Source: Nitrobium sp046350935
GTDB lineage: Bacteria; Nitrospirota; Thermodesulfovibrionia; Thermodesulfovibrionales; Dissulfurispiraceae
Length of the DNA stretch: 64,000 nucleotides
Assembly: GCA_046350935.1 (NCBI GenBank)
Contig: JAXLZK010000011.1
Coordinates: 1-64,000 of the forward strand
Direction: 5' to 3'
Shown here: in pieces, positions 1 through 7,676 of the stretch
Position numbering within the stretch: position 1 is the first letter of the stretch
How the letters are laid out: every line of letters starts with the position of its first letter
Made by a program: the position numbers and the translations under genes
Notes under the pieces: model-generated
Told to the model about the DNA's origin: nothing
The model's input: the letters and a program-made list of their open reading frames with translations, nothing else
The model's database searches: none

Positions 1-44
1 TGTTCAATAAATCAATATGTTTTTCTTCCATGTCCGTGCTGTTC

Positions 45-60
45 GATTCGGCATGGAATC
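45..60. promoter_or_regulatory. GATTC-N4-TGGAATC palindrome, copy 1
   Basis: The sequence GATTCGGCATGGAATC matches the palindrome found five more times upstream of the methylamine operons. It lies far from any start codon in the window, so it may serve a gene beyond the left edge. Operator function is inferred. Confidence 0.4.
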
Positions 61-102
61 GTCGTGCTCGCTGGAAAAGGCAGGGAGAGATAGAGGGAAA
101 GA

Positions 103-215
103 GCAGGTAGAGGTAGGGGTAGAGAGAGAAAGACAAAAGAGAAAGAGGATTCCCCTTCACTCAGGGAGGCAGAGGGGGTATCCCCTCGCCCCATGCCAAA
201 GGATGCCTATTCAGA
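103..215. repeat. GA-rich dispersed repeat, copy A
   Basis: The GA-rich part (AGGTAGAGGTA and what follows) and the distal part CCCATGCC-RRA-GGATGC-TTCAGA recur in the same order at 41769-42118. In that copy extra sequence, including a REP-like element, lies between the two parts. Confidence 0.5.
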
Positions 216-233
216 TCCAGATAATTGCCGCGC

Positions 234-271
234 ATAAAAAAATGGCTGAACAGGAAAAGATCTGTTCAGCC
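234..271 (-). terminator. Intrinsic terminator of the outer-membrane protein gene
   Basis: On the minus strand a perfect 10-bp stem (GGCTGAACAG/CTGTTCAGCC, 8-nt loop) is followed by ATTTTTTT. It lies about 130 bp past the stop of the minus-strand gene ending at 403. Confidence 0.75.
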
Positions 272-402
272 GCCAGGGGTGGTGGAGGGAAAAGGTCCCT
301 CTGTTTTTCGGCAGGCGTCATGCCTGCCGAAACCGATGTCCGTCATGCCCTCGGTGCTTGCGCACGACGCAGCACTTTCCTCCGGCTGCAATGCGCCGAT
401 CA

Positions 403-1194
403 CTAGAAAGTAAAGACAACACTGATTCCTGTCGTGATCGTATCGTCGATATGCCCGTTCGGGTTGTAACTGTGCCGCCTCGCTCTGTCCGAAATCGGGA
501 AAGAGTAGGAGACGACCGGTTGGAGCACGGTGTTCTTTACTACAGGAATCGTCAAGCCCGCTTTGAGTAAGCCGTCATGGAAGGCGCGGTATCTCTTTCC
601 GCTGCCATCCACTGTCCTGAATATTTTGTCATCTCCTACAAAGTAGCCTGCCGACGCGCCCAGGTCAAGGGTGACCGTCTTGTAGAGGGGCACTGAATGC
701 GAGAGAGCCAGGCTGATATAGGTGCCCGGGTAGGAGGTGATATCACGGTAAATGCTCAACGTCGGCTTGGCGATTATGTCGTAGCTTGCAATGAGAAATA
801 CCTCTTCCGTCTCCGCCGCGTACTTCAGGGCGTAATAGACATACCCTCCGGTGAGCGACAATTTGCCGAGAGCATAGGTGTAGCTCAGAGTAAAATCGGT
901 CTCGTTAAAGCTCTTGTGCCCCAGCCTGCCTGAACCGAGAAAAGACTGCGTGGTATGCTCGTCGGTATCGATATTCGCCCAGAACCCTACGCCGAAGCCC
1001 TGGTAGGAGAGGTTGATTGCAGGCTGAATCACGATACTGTCCGAGCTGAACTCATACCCCCTGAAGACATAGCGGTTGAAGATTCCCATCGAAGCGCTTC
1101 CCGTTACTTTCGCTTCCTCGGCAAAGAGATTTCCTGCCGCTGCGCCATATACTGCTGCGAGTGCTAAAAGGACTGCGATTACCCTTTTCATCAA
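403..1194 (-). CDS. Outer-membrane beta-barrel protein (TIGR02001-like)
   Basis: This 263-residue protein opens with a signal peptide (MMKRVIAVLLALAAVYGAAA, then cleavage near AEE). Alternating aromatic and polar strands follow, and it ends in VVFTF, the terminal aromatic typical of barrels inserted by BAM. The pattern 'RYVFRGYEFS' near residue 42 resembles conserved hypothetical outer-membrane proteins of the TIGR02001 type. A perfect sigma-54 promoter (1254-1269, minus) lies about 60 bp upstream. The divergent 0.8-kb region is shared with the methylamine permease and contains three palindromic operator-like sites. I infer a role in passage of the methylated substrate across the outer membrane. 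The substrate itself cannot be read from the sequence. Confidence 0.75.
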   Translation of the reverse strand: MMKRVIAVLLALAAVYGAAAGNLFAEEAKVTGSASMGIFNRYVFRGYEFSSDSIVIQPAINLSYQGFGVGFWANIDTDEHTTQSFLGSGRLGHKSFNETDFTLSYTYALGKLSLTGGYVYYALKYAAETEEVFLIASYDIIAKPTLSIYRDITSYPGTYISLALSHSVPLYKTVTLDLGASAGYFVGDDKIFRTVDGSGKRYRAFHDGLLKAGLTIPVVKNTVLQPVVSYSFPISDRARRHSYNPNGHIDDTITTGISVVFTF

Positions 1195-1253
1195 AAGACC
1201 TCCCCACGTTTTTTAAAATGCTCGATCCGAGCGCTTGGTGTATCTCCTGATTT

Positions 1254-1269
1254 TGCAATCCTTGTGCCA
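1254..1269 (-). promoter_or_regulatory. Sigma-54 (-24/-12) promoter of the outer-membrane gene
   Basis: The minus strand reads TGGCACAAGGATTGCA, an essentially consensus TGGCAC-N5-TTGCA with GG and GC separated by 10 nt. It is about 60 bp upstream of the start at 1194. Confidence 0.85.
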
Positions 1270-1518
1270 AGCGGTTCGGAGCTGTACGATGCCGCGGCGC
1301 GCATATAATGGAAGCGGCCTCTCCCGGGCGAGGGAGGGGCGGCGCAACGCTGTAAGGATAAGGATACGGTATATACTCCCTGCCCTATGCTCCCTGCCCT
1401 CCTGTAGTGCTGAAACAGCGTTGAAGAGCGGTGCCGTAGCGCCCTTCTCATGAAGAGCCGGGGCGGAGACCGTAAACGGTGTTGCGGCGCAAGAAGGGGG
1501 AGGTGCAGGGGGCCGGTG

Positions 1519-1534
1519 GATTCGGAATGGAATC
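1519..1534. promoter_or_regulatory. GATTC-N4-TGGAATC palindrome, copy 2 (putative enhancer site)
   Basis: The sequence is GATTCGGAATGGAATC. It lies 250 bp upstream of the minus-strand sigma-54 promoter and 430 bp upstream of the plus-strand one, suitable for an enhancer-binding activator. Confidence 0.5.
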
Positions 1535-1670
1535 ATCCCGGGAAAGAATCAGTGCCCTGCCGATGCGGCGCCGGGAGCAAGAGTAGGAATAAGTAGAAAG
1601 AAAGAGGTAATAAGGAAGCAAACGATTCCGGACGGCATAGTTCCCCCGTATTTCTCTTCGCCTGAAATCA

Positions 1671-1686
1671 GATTCTCTATGGAATC
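1671..1686. promoter_or_regulatory. GATTC-N4-TGGAATC palindrome, copy 3 (putative enhancer site)
   Basis: The sequence is GATTCTCTATGGAATC. It shares both arms with copies 1 and 2 while the four central bases differ, as expected of a dimer-binding operator. Confidence 0.55.
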
Positions 1687-1807
1687 AGAGCAGGACGAGC
1701 TCAGTGAGGAGAGGCGAAAAGCAGAAGAATGAGCGGCTTTGCTCACTATGTGCCCGGGATGTATCAATTTCTCCCGCTTTTTTTCGTCCCTGCAAAGACC
1801 CGATTCC

Positions 1808-1823
1808 GATTCGGAAATGAATC
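1808..1823. promoter_or_regulatory. GATTC-N4-ATGAATC palindrome, copy 4 (putative enhancer site)
   Basis: The sequence is GATTCGGAAATGAATC, one arm slightly divergent. It is centred about 150 bp upstream of the permease sigma-54 promoter. Confidence 0.5.
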
Positions 1824-1965
1824 AGAACGGCGGTTTCGCCGGGAAAGCGCATTGCAAAAAAAAGAACGATTTTTTCACCTTAGCCTTTGCTTTACCGGCA
1901 ATTTTCTCCTTCAGCTTCTTTCGGCTTCAGTGCCGAAAGCGACCGATCGGCCGGGCGAAATAGCT

Positions 1966-1981
1966 TGGCATACGGCTTGCA
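1966..1981 (+). promoter_or_regulatory. Sigma-54 (-24/-12) promoter of the permease-mtmCB-pyl operon
   Basis: The sequence TGGCATACGGCTTGCA has GG (1967-1968) and GC (1979-1980) separated by exactly 10 nt. It is about 50 bp upstream of the permease start and after enhancer-like palindromes. Confidence 0.85.
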
Positions 1982-2030
1982 CTGCGGATTCAGTCCCATT
2001 CAACGCAAATAAAAGGGGAGGTAGCAAAAA

Positions 2031-3635
2031 ATGTCGGCATCGAATTATGAAATGGCGGAAACAACGCACATGGCGGTTGACGAGAAGCAGAATGAGCTGC
2101 AGAGGACTATCAGTTGGACCGGCGCTTTTTGGGTTGCCAGCGGTGTGCCTGCCCTGGTGCTGTTTTCAATTGGTGCGATTGCCGCAACGATCGGGGCTCC
2201 TTCATGGTTCGTCTGGACACTGTCGATGATTATGGGGTTCTCACAATCCTTCACGTATGCCGAGATCGCCGGTTTATTCCCGAATAAATCAGGCGGCGCT
2301 TCAGTCTACGGGGCGATTGCCTGGGTGCGGTACAGCAAGCTTGTGGCGCCGCTCTCCACCTGGTGCAACTGGTTCGCCTGGTCACCGGTGCTTGCCATAG
2401 GAACCGGTTTGGCGGCCGGGTATATACTAACCTCGCTCTTCCCGGATAACTCCATCATTAAAACCTGGCAGATAACCCTCTTGAATCTCGGATGGATCAA
2501 AGAGGGGCTTGCCCTCCGTATCAATGCCACTTTTATTCTCGGTGCGATCATCCTGTTGTGCATCTTTATCGCACAGCACCACGGAATTGCCCGGGCGGCG
2601 AAGATACAGATGATCATGGCCATTGCCGCTTTATTGCCCCTTACGGTCATCGGCATCGTTCCGCTTCTTACCGGCGATGTGCTGCGAGCGAACTTTGCTC
2701 CCTTTGCTCCGATCAGCGGCGCATGGGATAAGGGAGGCTGGACACTGTTCCTGGGGGGGATGTTCATCGCTGCATGGTCGACATACGGGTTCGAGACGGC
2801 GGTCTGCTATACCCGGGAGTTCAAAGACCCAAAGACCGATACCTTTAAAGCTATTTTCTACTCCGGGCTGCTCTGCATGTTCGTCTTCATCATGGTTCCC
2901 CTCTGTTTTCAGGGAGCGCTGGGCGTGAAAGGCGTCACCGATCCCGGGATTGTCGACGGCTCGGGCGTTGCCAAGGCGATGGCGGGCATGATCCATGGAG
3001 GAGTCTTTCTTACCAACCTTATCATTATTATGCTCATTTTCGCCCTGATCCTCGCAATCATGACTTCCATGGCAGGGTCCGCCCGTACCCTCTACCAGGC
3101 GTCAGTGGATGGATGGCTGCCCAAGTACCTGTCGCATATCAACAGGCATGGGGCTCCGACAAGGGCCATGTGGACCGATCTGACCTTTAACCTGATCCTG
3201 CTGATGATGTCGGATTATGTCTTTGTGCTTGCGGCCTCCAATGTCGGCTATATCATTTTCAATTTCCTCAACCTCAACTCGGGCTGGATCCACCGGATCG
3301 ACAACGCACATGTGAAGAGGCCGTGGCGCGCCCCGTCCTGGCTGCTCGGAATCAATACGGTCCTGGCGTTTGTCAACCTGGTATTCATGGGAGCGGGGGC
3401 GAATGTCTGGGGCAAAGGAACGCTGCTTATCGGCCTCCTCTGGGCCGCGATGATCATCCCGGTATTCCTGTACCGGCACTATGTGACGGACAAGGGAGTG
3501 TTCCCGAAACAGATGCTCGAGGAGTTGCAGATCGGGGAGGGGACGGTGCTGAGCAAACGGGCCGGATTTCTGCCGTATGCGGCGATCATCGGGGGTGTCG
3601 CGGTGGTAATCATCAGCAACCTGGTGTTCTCATAA
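2031..3635 (+). CDS. APC-superfamily permease, probable methylamine transporter
   Basis: This is a 534-residue inner-membrane protein with about 12-13 hydrophobic segments. The first helix carries the SGVPALVLFSIGAIA stretch typical of APC (amino acid-polyamine-organocation) transporters. A strong ribosome-binding site (AAAGGGGAGGTAGC) precedes the ATG. It is the first gene after the sigma-54 promoter at 1966 and is followed by UspA, a corrinoid protein and the Pyl-containing MtmB. Import of methylamines is therefore the best inference, as for permeases of methylamine operons in methanogens and Pyl-using bacteria. The sequence alone does not fix whether mono-, di- or trimethylamine is carried. 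Confidence 0.8.
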   Translation: MSASNYEMAETTHMAVDEKQNELQRTISWTGAFWVASGVPALVLFSIGAIAATIGAPSWFVWTLSMIMGFSQSFTYAEIAGLFPNKSGGASVYGAIAWVRYSKLVAPLSTWCNWFAWSPVLAIGTGLAAGYILTSLFPDNSIIKTWQITLLNLGWIKEGLALRINATFILGAIILLCIFIAQHHGIARAAKIQMIMAIAALLPLTVIGIVPLLTGDVLRANFAPFAPISGAWDKGGWTLFLGGMFIAAWSTYGFETAVCYTREFKDPKTDTFKAIFYSGLLCMFVFIMVPLCFQGALGVKGVTDPGIVDGSGVAKAMAGMIHGGVFLTNLIIIMLIFALILAIMTSMAGSARTLYQASVDGWLPKYLSHINRHGAPTRAMWTDLTFNLILLMMSDYVFVLAASNVGYIIFNFLNLNSGWIHRIDNAHVKRPWRAPSWLLGINTVLAFVNLVFMGAGANVWGKGTLLIGLLWAAMIIPVFLYRHYVTDKGVFPKQMLEELQIGEGTVLSKRAGFLPYAAIIGGVAVVIISNLVFS

Positions 3636-3697
3636 AAAGGTGCTTCATCGGTGACGGACGGTATCGAGGTCAATACTGGTTAAAAGGAGAGGACAGT

Positions 3698-4144
3698 ATG
3701 TATTCAAAAATATTGCTTGCAACGGACAATTCACAAAACGCTTTGAATGCTGCGGAGAGAGCACTCGGTATTGCCAGGGGCAATCCCGCTGCCGAGGTCA
3801 CCGTGCTGTACGTCGAGCCTTTTTACCGCGAACAGCACATCAGCCGCGGAATCGGTGTGGAGGTTCCCCTTGACGAAGCGGAGATCGTCCGCACTGCCCA
3901 GCAGCAGATACTCAGCCCTGTTGCGAACCTCTTTTCCGGAGTCGGGGTCAAGGTGGCGACCCGGGTGCTGATCGGCACTCCTGCCGAAGAGATCAGCGCC
4001 TTTGCCGAAAAGGGCGGATATGATCTGATCGTCATGGGCTCCCGCGGCCGCGGCGAAATAAAGGGGCTGCTTCTCGGCAGCGTGAGCGACAGGGTGCTGC
4101 ATCTGGCGAACTGCTCTGTGCTGATCGTGAAACACCAGTGCTGA
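3698..4144 (+). CDS. UspA-family universal stress protein
   Basis: This 148-residue protein opens with MYSKILLATDNSQNA and ends with VMGSRGRGEIKG-LLLGSVSD-(V)L. The G-x2-G-x9-G-(S/T) nucleotide-binding motif of ATP-binding Usp proteins is present in the last third. The start at 3698 follows AAAGGAGAGGACAGT; an open frame extends further upstream but lacks a ribosome-binding site and overlaps the permease. It sits 62 bp after the permease in the same operon. Usp proteins often partner with transporters and respond to energy state. Any specific role in methylamine uptake is inferred from position only. Confidence 0.85.
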   Translation: MYSKILLATDNSQNALNAAERALGIARGNPAAEVTVLYVEPFYREQHISRGIGVEVPLDEAEIVRTAQQQILSPVANLFSGVGVKVATRVLIGTPAEEISAFAEKGGYDLIVMGSRGRGEIKGLLLGSVSDRVLHLANCSVLIVKHQC

Positions 4145-4208
4145 CAGGAAATGACAAACACATGATTCGTTGTTCTTGATCGTGAGCAAAAAGGAGGTGG
4201 AACAGGTT

Positions 4209-4856
4209 ATGAGCAGAGAGGATATTCTGAGCAGGCTGAAGAAGTCCATCGAGGATCTTGATAAGGAGGTGGCCGAAGCAACGGCAAAGGAGGTGGTTGC
4301 AGCCGGGATGGACCCCATGGATGCAATTCAGAACGGTTTGGGCCGGGGCATGAACACTATCAGCGATCTTTTCGACGAAGGGGAAATGTTCGTCCCCCAG
4401 ATCCTGATGGCCGCCGATGCGTTCGAGGCGGCGGTCGATGTTCTGACCGCGCAGATGACGGAGGAGGCACGGAACGAGACCAAGCTCGGCAAGGTCATCG
4501 TCCATACGGTGCAGGGCGATATTCACGACGTAGGAAAGAATATCGTCAAGACCATGCTGCGGGCCAGCGGCTTCGAGGTGATAGACCTGGGAAGGGACGT
4601 GCCGGTGGATGTCGTAGTCAAAAAGGCGATCGAGCTGGGCGTCGACATCATCAGCGGCTCCGCCCTGATGACCACCACCATGCCGGCCCAGCGGGACATT
4701 ATCAGGACGCTGGAGGAGGAGGGGGTGCGCGGCAGGATCAAGTGCATGTTCGGCGGCGCGCCGGTATCACAGGAATGGGTAGACAAGATTGGCGCCGACG
4801 CTTACGGGGAGAACGCCGCTGAAGCGATCACGAAGGCCAAGGAGTTGGTAGCATAA
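4209..4856 (+). CDS. mtmC: Methyltransferase corrinoid protein (MtmC type)
   Basis: This 215-residue cobalamin-binding protein carries the methyl group on its Co(I)/methyl-Co(III) corrinoid. It has the two-part fold of MtmC/MtbC/MttC and MetH: an N-terminal helical cap (residues about 1-85) and a C-terminal Rossmann domain. The DxHxxG motif is visible as GDIHDVGKNIV, whose His is the lower axial cobalt ligand, followed by S(G)SALMTTT and GGAPV. The start at 4209 follows AAGGAGGTGG. It lies directly upstream of mtmB, with which it should pair as monomethylamine:corrinoid protein partner. Assignment to MtmC rests on this adjacency, since the three corrinoid proteins of the island are paralogues. 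Confidence 0.88.
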   Translation: MSREDILSRLKKSIEDLDKEVAEATAKEVVAAGMDPMDAIQNGLGRGMNTISDLFDEGEMFVPQILMAADAFEAAVDVLTAQMTEEARNETKLGKVIVHTVQGDIHDVGKNIVKTMLRASGFEVIDLGRDVPVDVVVKKAIELGVDIISGSALMTTTMPAQRDIIRTLEEEGVRGRIKCMFGGAPVSQEWVDKIGADAYGENAAEAITKAKELVA

Positions 4857-4887
4857 CATGGAAAATGACGAGAAAGGAGAAAAGAGC

Positions 4888-6276
4888 ATGGCGCTAGCCA
4901 AAAGAGTCACTGTTTTTGATGTGTTCGACCGGGCCAAGTCCGGGCCGAAGATAGAGGAAAATGAGTGGGACAACAAGATCATCCCTCAAACCGCCGGCAG
5001 GCTGAAGGAGAAGTACGGCATCAAAATGGACAAGAAGGTGATGATACCGACCGACACGGCGCTCATCAACAACCTGTTCAGGGCCGGACTCGAAATGCTG
5101 GTGGAGTGCGGGGTGTACTGCATGGATACGGGCCGGGTGATCAAGTACACGGAGGAGGAGGTGATGACCTCCGTAAAAACGGCGCCCCGTCGCGTGATCC
5201 TGGGCGAAGGAAAAGACGCGGTGGTGCTGGAGTGCCGGAGCCATACGGATTCCCGTCCCCCGGTCATCCAGGGAGGGCCGACCGGAGCACCGGTATCGGA
5301 GGATATGTTCCTCTCCTGTCACCAGTCGTATGTGCAGGAGCCCCTGGTCGATACCATTGTCGACGGTGTCCTCCAGACGATACACGGTCACGATCCGGTG
5401 CCCGGAAGCCCCTGGGAGATCGCGGCGGTCAAGTCGGAGGCATTGCTGGTGCGGGCTGCCCAATTGAGAGGCGGCCGCCCCGGGATGGCGTTATAGGGGA
5501 ACGAGACATCACTTTCCGCAGCCGGAGTTATTGCGGCGGACTTTCCGGGCGGAATGCGGGCGTCCGACAGCCATGAGATATCCCAGCTCAACGAGCTCAA
5601 GATTGACGTAGGTGCGTTAAGCTTTTGTGCTCACTATGTACTGGCCGGAGATATCATCATGTGCGAGCAGATGCCCATCTATGGAGGATACGCGGGCGGA
5701 CTGGAGGAGACCACGATCGTGGATGTCGCCACCACGCTGAACGCATTTGTTATGACCCAGGCAACCTGGCATCTGGACGGCCCCATTCATGTGCGCTGGG
5801 GTATCACGACAGCGAGAGAGGCTCTTGCCGTCGCGGGACACTGCGCCATGGCGATTGAGGCCAATACCAACCTGATGCTGGGAAACCAGTACTATACCTT
5901 GGCGGGACCGTGTACCGTGATGTGCCTGCTGGAAACCGCAGCCCAGGCCATCACCGATACGGCCAGCGGCCGGGAGATCCTGTCCGGGGTGGCTGCGGCG
6001 AAGGGAGTCGCCACCAACTACACGACGGGACTGGAGGCCAGGATGATGGCCGAGGCGGCACGGGCGGTGGCGGGAATGGACCTTTCCAAGGTGAACGGAA
6101 TTCTTGATAAACTGGTGGGGATGTACGAGAAGGACTACAAGAAAGCCCCCAAGGGCAAGCCGTTCCAGGAGTGCTACGATGTCGTCAGCCTCACGCCGAC
6201 AAAAGAGTACCTGGAAGTGTACGACGAGGCGGTAAAGATCCTGACGGGATTGGGTTTGTCGTACTGGAAGCCGTGA
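4888..6276 (+). CDS. mtmB: Monomethylamine methyltransferase MtmB, pyrrolysine-containing (in-frame TAG at 5494-5496)
   Basis: The reading frame runs 462 codons if TAG at 5494-5496 is read as pyrrolysine, residue 203. That matches Pyl202 of the archaeal enzyme, and the total length fits the family (about 458). Sequence on both sides is continuous MtmB: RPGMAL before the TAG and GNETSLSAAGVIAAD after it. The enzyme moves the methyl of monomethylamine to the corrinoid of MtmC, with Pyl binding and activating the amine. Start 4888 follows AAAGGAGAAAAGAGC; an upstream ATG at 4858 has a poorer site. The true stop is TGA (6274-6276). The pylT gene and Pyl synthesis genes follow immediately. Automated annotation will split this gene into two. 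Confidence 0.96.
5494..5496 (+). other. Pyrrolysine codon (TAG) in mtmB
   Basis: An in-frame TAG at codon 203 of mtmB lies in the context GCG TTA TAG GGG AAC, exactly where the MtmB family carries pyrrolysine. Confidence 0.95.
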
Positions 6277-6370
6277 GATGACGCAGTGCGGTGCCGGGGC
6301 GGAGTTGCAAGGATACGAGTGGCTGTGAAACAATACGTACTGCTGCCGGCCCCGGCAGCGCAGTGTGCGC

Positions 6371-6442
6371 GGAGGGTTGATCGGAAGGATCATGAAGACT
6401 CTAAATCTTCACAGCCGGGTTTGACTCCCGGACTCTCCTCCA
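6371..6442 (+). tRNA. pylT: tRNA-Pyl, anticodon CTA
   Basis: This is a 72-nt tRNA with encoded CCA. It shows the unusual Pyl-tRNA geometry: acceptor stem GGAGGGT/ACTCTCC, a single base before a 4-bp D stem GATC/GATC with a 5-nt D loop (GGAAG) lacking the usual GG-A-GC arm, and one base before the anticodon stem. The anticodon stem has six base pairs (TGAAGA/TCTTCA) with loop CTCTAAA. The variable loop has 3 nt (CAG) and the T arm is CCGGG-TTTGACT-CCCGG. It lies between mtmB and pylSn, so it is probably processed from the operon transcript. Confidence 0.97.
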
Positions 6443-6485
6443 TGAAAGGTTTTGGGGGACTTGTTACTGCCAAGGAGGTAATGCA

Positions 6486-6809
6486 ATGAGTCTGCCTGTC
6501 TATAAGCTGGAAGCTCCCCGGAAGGAAAAGAAGAGGTATGTGCGGAAAGACGGGGAGCTCTTCGATACCCTGCAGAAGATCAAACTGTGGCCCTCCCGGT
6601 CCGGGACGCTCCACGGCATCAGGTCGGTGGTGATGAAAGGGGCCTTCATTGAATTCACCACCCACTGCGGCCAGAAAATGAGGATAAAGAATTCAAAAAA
6701 CAGCCGTGTAGCCCGCTGGCTCCGGCACAAGTGGTACGTCCGGCCCTGTCCGACCTGCAAAGTACCGACATGGAAGTTGGAGAAGTACTCTTCAACTACC
6801 TTTCAATAG
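6486..6809 (+). CDS. pylSn: Pyrrolysyl-tRNA synthetase N-terminal domain protein PylSn; ends in TAG in frame with pylSc
   Basis: This 107-residue tRNA-Pyl-binding protein corresponds to the N-terminal domain of archaeal PylS. Typical blocks are PSRSGTLHGI, THCGQKMRIKNSKNSR, the Cys pair in RPCPTCKVP and WKLEKYSSTTF at the end. In bacteria this domain is a separate protein from the catalytic PylSc. The start at 6486 follows AAGGAGGTAATGCA. The stop is TAG (6807-6809), and pylSc continues in the same frame only one to four codons later. Reading this TAG as Pyl would give a fused, archaeal-like synthetase. Confidence 0.95.
   Translation: MSLPVYKLEAPRKEKKRYVRKDGELFDTLQKIKLWPSRSGTLHGIRSVVMKGAFIEFTTHCGQKMRIKNSKNSRVARWLRHKWYVRPCPTCKVPTWKLEKYSSTTFQ
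6807..6809 (+). other. TAG terminating pylSn, in frame with pylSc
   Basis: TAG is followed by AAG GTG CAC GGC ATG, which runs straight into the pylSc frame. No other stop lies between the two genes. Confidence 0.9.
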
Positions 6810-6821
6810 AAGGTGCACGGC

Positions 6822-7655
6822 ATGAGGCTTCCCTATACCGATACGCAGAAACAGCGGCTCACCGAGCTGGGGGCACCGGGAGATGTCGCGGGAAGGACCT
6901 TCCCGGACGAAACGGAAAGGGAGCAGTCCTTCAAGAAGGTTGCCCGGGAGCTGGCGCAGCAGAACAAACATCGGCTGAACGACCTGCGCGGGGTTTCCCT
7001 GCGGCCTGCGGTCAGAAGGATGGAGTCGCTCCTTGTGGGTATCCTCACCGGCGCGGGCTTTGTAGAGGTCTGCACCCCCACCACGGTTTCCCGGGGGATG
7101 CTCGTAAAAATGGGCATTACCGAGGGGCACCCTCTATGGGAACAGGTGTTCCGGCTCGAAGACGGAACCTGTCTTCGCCCCATGCTCGCCCCGAACCTCT
7201 ATTACCTCCTCGGCCGCCTGGGCACGCTCTGGCCGCGGCCGATCCGCATCTTCGAGATAGGCCAGTGTTTCCGCGAGGAATCGAAGGGCGTCCGGCATCT
7301 TTCCGAGTTCACCATGCTCAACCTCGTGGAGATGGGCACGGAGTCGGATCCGGAGCAGCGCCTTGCCGAGCTGGCTGGGCTGGTCATGGAGGGGCTCGGC
7401 ATGGAATACCGTCTGGTGGTCGAAGAGTCGGAGGTTTACAAGAAGACCATCGATGTGATGTCCGGTGAGCTCGAGCTGGCTTCGGGAGCACTCGGCCCCC
7501 ATCCCCTCGACAAGAACTGGAATATCACCGAGAATTGGGTCGGGCTGGGCTTCGGGCTCGAAAGACTCGTTATGGTGCAGGAGGGCTTTCACAACATCAG
7601 GCGGGCAGGGAGAGGCCTGATCTACCTGGACGGTGCTAGGATAGATATTCATTAA
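6822..7655 (+). CDS. pylSc: Pyrrolysyl-tRNA synthetase catalytic subunit PylSc
   Basis: This 277-residue class II aminoacyl-tRNA synthetase core charges pylT with pyrrolysine. Class II motif 2 is visible as FEIGQCFREES and motif 3 as GLGFGLERLVM. The pocket segment EFTMLNLVEMG aligns with the Asn346/Cys348 region of archaeal PylS: the Asn is kept and Val replaces Cys. LRPMLAPNLYYLL precedes motif 2. ATG 6822 has an AAGG eight bases upstream; GTG 6813 is an alternative in the same frame. The gene begins 4 codons after the pylSn TAG. Confidence 0.95.
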   Translation: MRLPYTDTQKQRLTELGAPGDVAGRTFPDETEREQSFKKVARELAQQNKHRLNDLRGVSLRPAVRRMESLLVGILTGAGFVEVCTPTTVSRGMLVKMGITEGHPLWEQVFRLEDGTCLRPMLAPNLYYLLGRLGTLWPRPIRIFEIGQCFREESKGVRHLSEFTMLNLVEMGTESDPEQRLAELAGLVMEGLGMEYRLVVEESEVYKKTIDVMSGELELASGALGPHPLDKNWNITENWVGLGFGLERLVMVQEGFHNIRRAGRGLIYLDGARIDIH

Positions 7656-7676
7656 GCGTATGAAGGGATAAAGAGA

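Larger units (their letters stand above)
1..402. other. Non-coding stretch downstream of the outer-membrane gene
   Basis: No convincing gene is seen. The stretch holds one GATTC-type palindrome (45-60), a GA-rich dispersed repeat (103-215), a minus-strand terminator (234-271) and a second perfect hairpin (306-332, 11-bp stem, 5-nt loop, no T-tract). Open frames here are low-complexity and have no ribosome-binding site. Confidence 0.6.
1195..2030. other. Divergent regulatory region between outer-membrane gene and permease
   Basis: This 836-bp stretch has no credible gene. It contains a minus-strand sigma-54 promoter (1254-1269), palindromes at 1519-1534, 1671-1686 and 1808-1823, and a plus-strand sigma-54 promoter (1966-1981). 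That is the layout of enhancer sites shared by two divergent sigma-54 operons. Confidence 0.7.

Noticed and set aside
17..406. 129-codon open frame at the left edge
   Set aside because: It is composed of GA-rich repeat and terminator sequence with no ribosome-binding site.
1729..2229. Open frame before and overlapping the permease
   Set aside because: It crosses the promoter and operators and overlaps the real permease in another frame.
5494..5496. Two separate genes or a nonsense mutation splitting mtmB (also 13990, 16218, 19353)
   Set aside because: The TAG sits at the conserved Pyl position in all four genes, both halves are intact family sequence, and pylT plus pyl biosynthesis genes are adjacent.
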